From: Saprospiraceae bacterium
Lineage (GTDB): Bacteria > Bacteroidota > Bacteroidia > Chitinophagales > Saprospiraceae
DNA length: 6,561 bases
NCBI GenBank assembly: GCA_023300835.1
Contig: JALZVB010000321.1
Span: 1 to 6,561 of the forward strand
Reading direction: 5' to 3'
Under the pieces are notes generated by a model that did not search any database, was not told the origin of the DNA, and saw only the letters and a list, made by a program, of their open reading frames with translations. How positions within the stretch are numbered: the stretch's first letter is position 1; each line of letters starts with the position of its first letter. Positions 1 through 6,561 of the stretch are shown in pieces. The position numbers were made by a program, and so were the translations under genes.

Positions 1-258
1 AAGGAAACAAGCCCTGCACCCGAAGCTTATCAACATATAGAATTAAGATTGGTTGATAAAATGAATCCTAGGAGAATAGAGGCCTCTTTTGAAGACGCTT
101 ATGGTCTATCATTAGTTTGCCAATTACCTGATAAGAATAATACTTATGTTTTTGAATTTGATTTAAATAAAATTAATGCATCCTCGGTCGTTCAACTTAT
201 GAGTAGGGAGGTAGGTGTGATAACGGCATACCCGTCACAGGGTTGTACAATAAATTAA
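1..258 (+). CDS. C-terminal fragment of an unrecognised protein (5' end outside the window)
   Basis: The reading frame is open from the first base to a TAA stop, giving 85 codons. An ATG lies at codon 17 (base 49), but the open frame before it reads like normal protein (it contains AYQHIELRLVDK), so this is probably the tail of a longer gene and not a 69-residue protein. I do not recognise the family. The residues alternate between hydrophobic and polar (for example SLVCQLPD and TYVFEFDLNK), which suggests beta-strands. There is no transmembrane segment or clear motif, and one cysteine sits four residues from the C-terminus (GCTIN). The stop is 22 bases before the M16 peptidase start, with no terminator between, so it may be co-transcribed with the protease pair. 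That linkage is inference from spacing only. Confidence 0.6.
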   Translation, partial: KETSPAPEAYQHIELRLVDKMNPRRIEASFEDAYGLSLVCQLPDKNNTYVFEFDLNKINASSVVQLMSREVGVITAYPSQGCTIN

Positions 259-280
259 TAACTAATAAATTAAAACAACT

Positions 281-1609
281 ATGTTTAAAAACAAGCTATA
301 TATAGCTATGATTTTATTGATGTCTACGTTCTGTTATGGACAGATGAATAAAATCGAATTTGTAGAATACACATTAGACAATGGGCTACATGTAATACTC
401 CATCAAGATGCATCAACGCCTATTGCAGCCGTATCTGTGATGTATCATGTAGGTTCTAAAAATGAGAACCCAGATAAAACTGGATTTGCACATTTTTTTG
501 AGCACCTATTGTTTGAAGGATCAGAAAACATTAAGAGGGGAGAGTTTGATGAATATGTAGAAAGCGCAGGAGGAACATTAAATGCCAACACAACTTATGA
601 TAGAACATTCTATTATGAAATCCTTCCTTCTAATCAACTAGAGCTCGGTCTGTGGTTAGAGTCTGAAAGGATGCTACATGCCAAAGTGAATATTGATGGT
701 GTAGAAACGCAGAGACAAGTTGTTAAGGAAGAAAGAAGGCAGCGTATCGATAATCAACCTTATGGATCATTAGTACAAGAATCAATGAGTAGAGCTTATT
801 CTGTACATCCTTACAAATGGCCAGTAATAGGATATATGGAGCACCTTAATGCTGCCGAAGAAGCTGATTACAAACAGTTTTACCGTGACTTTTATGTGCC
901 TAACAATGCTGTACTCAGTATTGGTGGAGATATAGATATTGAGCAAACTAAAATATGGATTGATAAATACTATGGATCTATACCTAGATCTGCTAAGCCT
1001 ATCTATCGTCCTTCTATTGTAGAGCCGCCTTTGAAAGGAGAGATAAGAGATACTATCTATGATAATATTCAGTTGCCTGCTGTTGTTCATACATATAGAA
1101 TACCAGCTCAAGGAACACCTGATTATTATGCGGTGTCTATGTTGTCAACTTTATTGTCTAATGGGCAATCTTCAAGACTTAACAAAGCACTAGTGGATGA
1201 CCAACAGATAGCTATGATGGTAGGTGCATTTCCATTTGATCTTGAAGATCCTGGTGTAACTTTAGCTTTTGCCATATGTGCTGCAGGAGTAGCTGTTGAT
1301 GATGTTGAAAATTCAATGGATGCTGAGTTCAATAGAGCAATGGAAGAACTTATGTCTGACGAAGAATTTCAAAAATTAAAAAATCAAATTGAGAATACTT
1401 TTGTCAGTGCCAACTCTAGAGTTGTAGGCGTTGCAGAGAGTCTTGCTAATTATCATATGTACTTAGGAAGTGCAGATTTAATTAACAGTGAAATAGATAG
1501 GTATCTAGCAGTTACCAAAGAAGATATTCAAGCTGCTGCAAAAAAGTATTTCCATAAAGACAATAGGGTATCACTACATTATCTTCCTCACCCTAATGTA
1601 CAACCTTAA
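281..1609 (+). CDS. Periplasmic zinc metallopeptidase, M16 family (M16B type), catalytic subunit
   Basis: This 442-residue protein has the usual length of a two-domain M16B (pitrilysin/insulinase-type) peptidase. Residues 1-20 form a Sec signal peptide (KNK, then a hydrophobic stretch) with likely cleavage after YG before Q21. No lipobox fits, so the mature enzyme should be soluble in the periplasm. The inverted zinc motif HxxEH is at H71-F-F-E74-H75, and the third zinc ligand is probably E151 in VVKEERRQR, 80 residues after H71 as in mitochondrial processing peptidase beta. The second domain begins near residue 240 and contains SNGQSSRL (293-300). Where active partners have Arg and Tyr in the LREEKxxTYG block, this protein has V305 and M312, so it probably needs a partner to bind substrate. 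The next gene, 27 bases downstream, supplies that pair. The start is the first ATG giving a complete signal peptide; the preceding bases are A/T-rich without a Shine-Dalgarno sequence. The natural substrate is unknown. Confidence 0.93.
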   Translation: MFKNKLYIAMILLMSTFCYGQMNKIEFVEYTLDNGLHVILHQDASTPIAAVSVMYHVGSKNENPDKTGFAHFFEHLLFEGSENIKRGEFDEYVESAGGTLNANTTYDRTFYYEILPSNQLELGLWLESERMLHAKVNIDGVETQRQVVKEERRQRIDNQPYGSLVQESMSRAYSVHPYKWPVIGYMEHLNAAEEADYKQFYRDFYVPNNAVLSIGGDIDIEQTKIWIDKYYGSIPRSAKPIYRPSIVEPPLKGEIRDTIYDNIQLPAVVHTYRIPAQGTPDYYAVSMLSTLLSNGQSSRLNKALVDDQQIAMMVGAFPFDLEDPGVTLAFAICAAGVAVDDVENSMDAEFNRAMEELMSDEEFQKLKNQIENTFVSANSRVVGVAESLANYHMYLGSADLINSEIDRYLAVTKEDIQAAAKKYFHKDNRVSLHYLPHPNVQP

Positions 1610-1636
1610 TTGAACCCCTCAACTAGAAAGTAAAAT

Positions 1637-3766
1637 ATGAAAAATACAATATATCTTATTACGCTACTGTCATTGTTACTTGTCAATTGCTCTCCTAAAA
1701 CAGCTGAAATAATTGCACCTGTTTTAGCTGAGAATACGCAAGAATGGAGATCATCAGTACCAAGTCCATCTGCACCTAGAGCTGTCAAGATGGGAGAATA
1801 CAACGTCTTTGATATGGCTAATGGCCTCAAAGTAATAGTCGTTGAAAATCACAAGTTACCACGGGTATCATATCAATTGTCACTCAATCACCTTGCACTT
1901 ATGGAAGGAGATCAAGCAGGCTATGTTTCTATGGCTGGAGACCTATTAGGTACGGGTACAAAAACGAAATCTAAGTATGACATAGATAAGTCAATTGACT
2001 TTATTGGGGCTTCATTTAATACAAGTTCTAACGGAATGTTTGCCAGTACACTTACTAAGCATCAAGACAAACTATTAGAAATTGTCTCTGATGTACTGTA
2101 CAATCCATCATTCTCAAAGGATGAGTTTGATAAGTTAGTAAAACAAGGTCTCTCTGGATTACAAGCTGATGAGGCGGACCCTAATAGTATAGCAAGTAAC
2201 ATTGCACTTAGAGCTAACTACGGTCTTAACCATCCATATGGTGAAGTTCTTACACAGAACTCATTGAATGCAATTACACTTGACAAATGTAAAGAATACT
2301 ATAATACTTACTTCAAGCCGAATAATGCCTATCTCACAATTGTTGGTGATATTACATTAGCAGAGGCTAAAGAGAAAGTTGAATTGTATTTTGGAGAGTG
2401 GAAAAAAGGACAAGTTCCGCAACATAATTATGAAGCTGTCGCTGCGCCGAATGAGACTAAAGTCTCTTTCGGAAACAAAGATGCTGCCGTACAATCTGTA
2501 GTAAATATAACATATCCTGTTGACTTAAAACCTGGCTCGGATGATGAGTTATCTGCTTCAGTAATGAACGCAATATTAGGTGGAGGTGTATTTTTAGGTC
2601 GTCTTATGCAAAACCTGAGAGAGGACAAAGCATTTACCTATGGTGCAAGATCGAGTATAAGATCTGATGTTATGGTAGGTAGTTTTAGAGCAGGGGCAAG
2701 TGTAAGAAATGAAGTAACAGATAGCTCTGTAGTTGAACTCTTATATGAGATGAATAGAATAGCTTCTGAGCCTATATCTACTGAAGATCTAAGACTTGCT
2801 AAAAATTCGCTGGCAGGTTCTTTTGCAAGATCGCTTGAGTCTCCACAGACATTAGCAAGATATGCTAAGAATATTGTGAAGTTTAACTTACCTCAAGATC
2901 ACTACACTAACTATCTTGATAGATTAGAAAAAGTAACAGTCGATGATGTTTTAAGAGTTTCTAAAAAGTATATTACGACTAACAATGCAAACATTGTAGT
3001 TGTGGGAGACAAAAGTGAGATAGCTGAGAAATTATTACAGTTTGATACAGATGGAGTTATCGATTACTATGATGCTTTTGGAAATATTTTAGAAATATCA
3101 GATGAAGAGATCAGTGATGATATTACGCCAAAAAGTATCGTAAGAGAATACTTGACTGCGATAGGTGGACAAAATAAAATTGCTGCAGTTAAGACGCTAT
3201 CCACAACTTATACAATGGAAGTTATGGGTATGAATATGGAAATCAGTACACAGCAAAGTAAGCCTAACTTGTTTGCCTTGAGAGTTGGGACAGCAGATAT
3301 GGCTTTTCAAGAACAAAAATATGACGGTACAAAAGTGTTATCTTCCAATACTGGAGGATCAGAAACGGTTACATCTGGTCCTGTATATGATGAGGTTGTT
3401 GCTATGTCTGGCATGTTTCAAGAACTTGATTATACTACAGACGAATATTCTCTAACACTAGGAGGTAGAGATAAAGTTGATGGTACAGATGTATTTAAAA
3501 TATCAGTTATCAACAGTAACGGAAAAAAATTCATTGAGTATTATGCTGAAGGTTCTAAGCTTCTGTTGCGTAGAATAAGTACAGCAAAAGGTATGGCAGG
3601 AGAAGTAACAATTACTCAAGATTTTGAAGATTATGAAATGACTGATGGTATTCTTTTTCCTACTAAATTGACTACATCAGGGGCTATGCCAGTTCCTATG
3701 ATAATGGATTTAAAAGAAATTAAAGTGAATCAACCTATTGATGATTCAGTTTTTGAAATAAAATAG
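1637..3766 (+). CDS. Lipoprotein M16-family non-catalytic subunit with C-terminal LolA/LolB-like domain
   Basis: This is a 709-residue protein. Residues 1-18 are a lipoprotein signal with lipobox L15-V-N-C18, so C18 should be lipidated. The next residues (SPKTAE) lack the acidic cluster of Bacteroidota surface-export signals, which suggests a periplasm-facing anchor. Residues about 50-475 are an M16 fold (NGLKVIVVENHKLP at 62-75). At the HxxEH position it reads S98-M-A-G-D102, and the distal Glu is also missing, so it should not bind catalytic zinc. It keeps the substrate-binding block GRLMQNLREDKAFTYG (321-336) with R328 and Y335 seven residues apart, as in non-catalytic M16B subunits. Residues about 496-709 form an added beta-rich domain starting with EYLTAIGG, resembling outer-membrane lipoprotein-sorting proteins. 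It most likely pairs with the catalytic M16 protein encoded just upstream. The pairing and the role of the extra domain are inference. Confidence 0.88.
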   Translation: MKNTIYLITLLSLLLVNCSPKTAEIIAPVLAENTQEWRSSVPSPSAPRAVKMGEYNVFDMANGLKVIVVENHKLPRVSYQLSLNHLALMEGDQAGYVSMAGDLLGTGTKTKSKYDIDKSIDFIGASFNTSSNGMFASTLTKHQDKLLEIVSDVLYNPSFSKDEFDKLVKQGLSGLQADEADPNSIASNIALRANYGLNHPYGEVLTQNSLNAITLDKCKEYYNTYFKPNNAYLTIVGDITLAEAKEKVELYFGEWKKGQVPQHNYEAVAAPNETKVSFGNKDAAVQSVVNITYPVDLKPGSDDELSASVMNAILGGGVFLGRLMQNLREDKAFTYGARSSIRSDVMVGSFRAGASVRNEVTDSSVVELLYEMNRIASEPISTEDLRLAKNSLAGSFARSLESPQTLARYAKNIVKFNLPQDHYTNYLDRLEKVTVDDVLRVSKKYITTNNANIVVVGDKSEIAEKLLQFDTDGVIDYYDAFGNILEISDEEISDDITPKSIVREYLTAIGGQNKIAAVKTLSTTYTMEVMGMNMEISTQQSKPNLFALRVGTADMAFQEQKYDGTKVLSSNTGGSETVTSGPVYDEVVAMSGMFQELDYTTDEYSLTLGGRDKVDGTDVFKISVINSNGKKFIEYYAEGSKLLLRRISTAKGMAGEVTITQDFEDYEMTDGILFPTKLTTSGAMPVPMIMDLKEIKVNQPIDDSVFEIK

Positions 3767-3785
3767 TACCCCATTATATCGTTAG

Positions 3786-3825
3786 AAGAAGCCTTGAGTT
3801 GAACAATTCAAGGCTTCTTTTATTT
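3786..3825 (+). terminator. Intrinsic terminator after the M16 operon
   Basis: A perfect 12-bp stem pairs 3786-3797 (AAGAAGCCTTGA) with 3808-3819. A G-U pair and two A-T pairs can extend it to 15 bp, closing a GAAC tetraloop at 3801-3804. The 3' arm runs into a T-rich tract (TTCTTTTATTT). On the minus strand the stem is not followed by a comparable T run, so it acts mainly on plus-strand transcripts. It begins 20 bases after the stop of the second M16 gene and ends just before menC, separating the protease unit from the menaquinone unit. Confidence 0.87.
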
Positions 3826-3846
3826 ACCTACCTATAGATTGAATAT

Positions 3847-4875
3847 ATGTTAAATACATCGTTTAACCATTTGCAATTGCAGTTTAAAAATCCTAGTGGT
3901 ACATCTAGAGGTGTATTGAGAACTAAGGATAGTTGGATAATTGAATTGACTGATTTAGAGACATCTTTTATAGGAATAGGGGAATGTTCAATAATTGATG
4001 GTCTCAGTATTGATGATCGGTCTATGATAGAAAATAGGATCATTCGAGTAAACACATTATTCAATAGCGATACATCATTTGAGGAGGTAATCAAACATAC
4101 ACATGATTTTCCAGCGGTAAGATTTGCTTTTGAAATGGCTTTATTGAATATAAGAAACTCAAAAGAGAATGTTTATTATGATTGTGATTTTATTAATGGA
4201 ACTGGAATCCCTATTAATGGGCTGGTTTGGATGGGAGCTAGAGAATTTATGTTTGATCAGATCAAAGAAAAGTTAGATCTAGGATTTGATTGCATTAAAT
4301 TGAAAATAGCTGCTATTGACTTTGAAGAAGAATTATCAATGATAGAATATATTAGGAGACAGTTCAGTAGTGATCTTATTGAGTTAAGAGTGGATGCTAA
4401 TGGAGGTATCCTTCCAGTCGAAGCATTAGAGAAACTTAAGCTTCTTTCTGAATATGACATTCATTCTATAGAGCAGCCAATTGAAGTAGAACAATGGGAT
4501 GATATGGCAGCGTTATGTCTAGCTTCTCCTATTGATATTGCCTTGGACGAAGAACTCATAAGATTAACTTCAGAAGAGAATCGTATAGCTTGTCTGTCTC
4601 ATATTAAACCACAGTATATCATATTGAAACCTAGTTTATTAGGTGGGTTTGCGGAATCTGAAAATTGGATTTCTATCGCAGATAATTTAGGTATAGATTA
4701 TTGGGCAACCTCAGCGTTGGAGTCTAATATTGGTCTTAATGCTATTGCCCAATGGACTTCGCGTTTAGGATTAGAGAATCATCAAGGATTGGGAACTGGT
4801 GGATTATACACCAATAACATAGCTCCTTTTATGAAAGTAGAAAATGGATTTTTATACTTTAATCAAACTGTATAG
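3847..4875 (+). CDS. menC: o-Succinylbenzoate synthase (menaquinone biosynthesis)
   Basis: MenC dehydrates SHCHC to o-succinylbenzoate in the cytoplasmic menaquinone pathway. The 342-residue protein has the enolase-superfamily layout: an N-terminal capping domain with PSGTSRGVL (16-24) and GIGECS (43-48), then a TIM-barrel. The catalytic lysines are visible in K151-L-K153, with K153 matching the second Lys of the family KxK motif, and in K261 of ILKPSLLGG. Metal ligands are D183 (RVDANGG), E209 (SIEQP) and D234 (ALDEEL). The segment ATSALESNIG (287-296) fits the late barrel substrate-binding region of this family. Enolase relatives such as N-succinyl amino acid racemases or dipeptide epimerases share these residues, but the adjacent menE and menF decide the call. 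The start ATG precedes the conserved N-terminal strand, and the gene ends 2 bases before menE, implying translational coupling. No convincing promoter was found between the terminator and the start. Confidence 0.95.
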   Translation: MLNTSFNHLQLQFKNPSGTSRGVLRTKDSWIIELTDLETSFIGIGECSIIDGLSIDDRSMIENRIIRVNTLFNSDTSFEEVIKHTHDFPAVRFAFEMALLNIRNSKENVYYDCDFINGTGIPINGLVWMGAREFMFDQIKEKLDLGFDCIKLKIAAIDFEEELSMIEYIRRQFSSDLIELRVDANGGILPVEALEKLKLLSEYDIHSIEQPIEVEQWDDMAALCLASPIDIALDEELIRLTSEENRIACLSHIKPQYIILKPSLLGGFAESENWISIADNLGIDYWATSALESNIGLNAIAQWTSRLGLENHQGLGTGGLYTNNIAPFMKVENGFLYFNQTV

Positions 4876-4877
4876 TT

Positions 4878-5936
4878 GTGGCATTATTGATAGAAGGTGA
4901 AGTAATTGATTTTGAAAATATAAGTTACTTAGAAAAGTATGTGCAAGGGAATAGTTATATTAAAGATATTCTAGATTTCCTTAAAGATTGGTATGGTTCA
5001 TATAATTATATTGAAGTTCAAACTTCGGGATCAACAGGTATGCCGAAAACTATCAGGCATACGAAGATAGCTATGATCGAAAGTGCAAAACTTACGGCGT
5101 TTTTTTTTGGTTTTAGAGTAGGTGATCTTGCCGTTCTGTCATTACCTGCCAAGTTTATTGCTGGTAAAATGATGTTAGTAAGATCTATAGTCTCAGGTCT
5201 TGACTTGGTTATTGTTAAACCAAGTCTTAATCCATTGGAATATGATTTAGGAAAACCTATTGATTTTATTCCTTTGACTCCGACACAGCTAGAGCTAACT
5301 ATTGATGTAAATCGTAATAGACTTAACAATGTAAAAACTATACTTTTAGGAGGCGCCCCCGTTAGTCATAAGCTAACTGGAAAGATTCAGCAGCTTGAAA
5401 CTAAAGTCTTTTTAGGCTATGGCATGACAGAAACTATAACACATGTAGCTGCTAAACTTCTTAACCATGAGAAATGTTCAAATGAAAGCTTTAAGGCATT
5501 GCCTGGCATCAATTTCTCTATAGATGAGTCTGGATGTTTAGTGATTGACGCAAAACATCTTCCAGAAAGAGTTATAACTAATGATCAAGTTAAATTATAT
5601 GATCAAAATTCTTTTGACTGGTTAGGTAGAAAAGATAATGTTATAAATTCAGGAGGTATTAAGCTGTTTCCTGAATTGATTGAGAAAAAAATAAGGCACC
5701 TAATTGATAAAAGATACTTTATGGGTCCATTAGATGATCTAGAGTACCATCAGAGGCCAATATTGATTATTGAGGGGACTGAGAATGAACAATCAATTTC
5801 TCTTAAGAAATTGAAACCCTTTCTGAATAAATATGAGTTCCCTAGTGAAATTCATTATATAAAGAAGTTTATATTAACCTCAAATGGTAAGCTAAACAGA
5901 AAAGCCACCATCCAACAAATACACAAAACAAATTGA
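4878..5936 (+). CDS. menE: o-Succinylbenzoate-CoA ligase, compact form (menaquinone biosynthesis)
   Basis: MenE adenylates o-succinylbenzoate with ATP and transfers it to CoA, making the substrate for MenB. The 352-residue protein belongs to the acyl-adenylate (ANL) superfamily. It shows the P-loop TSGSTGMPK (49-57), the GGAPVS block (158-163), YGMTET (181-186), the hinge region WLGRKDNVINSGG (248-260) with D247 just before it, and the C-terminal catalytic lysine K338 in LTSNGKLNR. It is about 100 residues shorter than Escherichia coli or Bacillus MenE. The loss is at the N-terminus: the P-loop starts near residue 49 where longer homologues have well over 100 residues before it. The GTG start lies 2 bases after the menC stop. 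The next in-frame ATG is at base 5040, inside the P-loop motif, so GTG is the reasonable choice. A T9 run (5100-5108) encodes F75-F77. Confidence 0.94.
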   Translation: MALLIEGEVIDFENISYLEKYVQGNSYIKDILDFLKDWYGSYNYIEVQTSGSTGMPKTIRHTKIAMIESAKLTAFFFGFRVGDLAVLSLPAKFIAGKMMLVRSIVSGLDLVIVKPSLNPLEYDLGKPIDFIPLTPTQLELTIDVNRNRLNNVKTILLGGAPVSHKLTGKIQQLETKVFLGYGMTETITHVAAKLLNHEKCSNESFKALPGINFSIDESGCLVIDAKHLPERVITNDQVKLYDQNSFDWLGRKDNVINSGGIKLFPELIEKKIRHLIDKRYFMGPLDDLEYHQRPILIIEGTENEQSISLKKLKPFLNKYEFPSEIHYIKKFILTSNGKLNRKATIQQIHKTN

Positions 5937-5949
5937 TACTTTTGATGTT

Positions 5950-6561
5950 TTGTTATTAGAAAATATTGATGTGAAATTACATCTAGACAAACCATGGGTA
6001 GTTTACGCTTATCCGGATCAAAAAGGCTATACAATAGGGATGGGAGAGCTGTTTGAGAAAACTGACTTTTCTGATATAGAAGAATATGACTTTGTATTCT
6101 CTCCCTTTGATAAATCAAATCTTTCTAGCTATACTTTTAAATTTAGTAAAATATATAAAAACAAGGTCTTCTCGATAGATTCTTTCAATCAGTTAGATTC
6201 AACTAATACAAATACAAGCTTTGAGCAGTATGAGTATGGTTTTCAGAAGATCAAACAAAACATTGATTCTGGTAATATATCTAAAGTAGTATTGTCAAGG
6301 ACAAAAGATGAAAATTTAGGAGGGATAGATTTGTATGCTTCATATCTAGAGTCAATGTCGAAGTATCCTGATGCGCTTAACTACATAATAAATATTCCCA
6401 ATACGGGAACATGGATGGGAGCAACTCCAGAGATATTATTGTCTAAAAAGGAGACGTTGTATTCTACAGTGGCATTAGCTGGAACAAAGAAAAAGGAACT
6501 TTATCATAAACCATGGGGAGAAAAAGAATCGTTGGAGCATAGTTTAATTAGATCGGAAGAG
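5950..6561 (+). CDS. menF: Isochorismate synthase, 5' partial gene (menaquinone biosynthesis)
   Basis: MenF converts chorismate to isochorismate, the committed step toward menaquinone. The open frame shows the chorismate-binding signature ISKVVLSR (Lys codon at 6283, the presumed general base), WMGATPE (Glu codon at 6430, the presumed general acid, 49 residues later against 50 in EntC/MenF), ALAGT (6472-6486) and KESLEH (6523-6540, with a probable Mg-binding Glu). Anthranilate and aminodeoxychorismate synthases share the fold, but the KVVLSR lysine and the men neighbours favour isochorismate synthase. The gene runs off the window. The start is uncertain: an in-frame stop at 5893 bounds it, and the first ATG (6040) is too late because it follows the conserved WVVYAYPD strand. 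I chose TTG 5950, 13 bases after menE; GTG 5971 or ATT 5932 (overlapping the menE stop) are alternatives. The last four codons (6550-6561) match sequencing adapter and may be artificial. Confidence 0.9.
   Translation, partial: MLLENIDVKLHLDKPWVVYAYPDQKGYTIGMGELFEKTDFSDIEEYDFVFSPFDKSNLSSYTFKFSKIYKNKVFSIDSFNQLDSTNTNTSFEQYEYGFQKIKQNIDSGNISKVVLSRTKDENLGGIDLYASYLESMSKYPDALNYIINIPNTGTWMGATPEILLSKKETLYSTVALAGTKKKELYHKPWGEKESLEHSLIRSEE
6550..6561 (+). other. Probable Illumina TruSeq adapter remnant at the contig end
   Basis: The final 12 bases, AGATCGGAAGAG, are identical to the first 12 bases of the common Illumina TruSeq adapter stem and stop exactly at the window edge. They read in frame with menF as RSEE. 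A chance 12-base match placed exactly at the end is unlikely, so this is probably untrimmed adapter in the assembly. It could still be genuine coding sequence, because the frame remains open. Confidence 0.7.

Noticed and set aside
259..280. A/T-rich repeats (TAATAAATTA-like) between the first fragment and the M16 gene as a regulatory site
   Set aside because: The stretch is only 22 bases of low-complexity A/T sequence typical of gene starts in this group, with no symmetric operator or hairpin.
782..1111. Minus-strand open frame of 109 codons inside the catalytic M16 gene
   Set aside because: It lies wholly within a well-supported gene and its translation is low-complexity (rich in S, I, Y and R) with no motif. 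It is an antisense shadow.
3822..3846. Possible Bacteroidota promoter (TAnnTTTG-like TAGATTG) just before menC
   Set aside because: The box is one base short of the consensus, no TTTG element lies at the right distance upstream, and the implied transcription start would almost coincide with the ATG. The men promoter could not be located.
5100..5108. T9 homopolymer in menE as a phase-variation or slippage site
   Set aside because: The frame is intact, the tract encodes a plausible Phe run in a hydrophobic segment, and such tracts are expected by chance in an AT-rich genome.
5018..5329. Minus-strand open frame of 103 codons inside menE
   Set aside because: It is antisense to the conserved P-loop region of menE and has no recognisable domain or start context.
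5855..6118. Minus-strand open frame across the menE-menF junction
   Set aside because: It overlaps two plus-strand genes supported by conserved motifs, and its composition is that of an antisense shadow.

Overview
This is an AT-rich window in which every gene lies on the plus strand. It most probably comes from a Bacteroidota (Bacteroidia) genome. The evidence is A/T-rich gene starts without Shine-Dalgarno sequences, a Sec signal ending in YG/Q, an M16 protease pair of the type common in that phylum, a short MenE of about 350 residues, and a MenC-MenE-MenF gene run. No family or genus can be assigned from the sequence alone.

Left part (1-3825): the window opens inside a gene of unknown function, of which only the last 85 codons are present. 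It is followed 22 bases later by a catalytic M16 metallopeptidase and, 27 bases after that, by a larger lipoprotein M16 homologue. The two M16 proteins are complementary. The first keeps the zinc site HxxEH...E but lacks the substrate-binding Arg/Tyr pair. The second has lost the zinc site, keeps Arg/Tyr, and carries an extra C-terminal domain of about 210 residues that resembles LolA/LolB-type lipoprotein-sorting proteins. They probably form a heterodimeric periplasmic peptidase, tethered to a membrane through the lipid on the second subunit. A strong intrinsic terminator closes this unit.

Right part (3847-6561): this is a menaquinone (vitamin K2) biosynthesis operon. menC (o-succinylbenzoate synthase) is followed after 2 bases by menE (o-succinylbenzoate-CoA ligase, GTG start). 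The 5' part of menF (isochorismate synthase) follows almost directly and runs off the window end. MenF supplies isochorismate at the head of the pathway; MenC and MenE carry out the dehydration and CoA-activation steps. menD, menH, menB and menA are not visible and may lie downstream or elsewhere.

The last 12 bases equal the start of the Illumina TruSeq adapter stem, so the window end is probably an untrimmed contig end and the last four MenF codons should not be trusted. I see no mobile element, CRISPR array, tRNA, rRNA or riboswitch. Apart from the details listed as findings, this looks like ordinary core-genome content.
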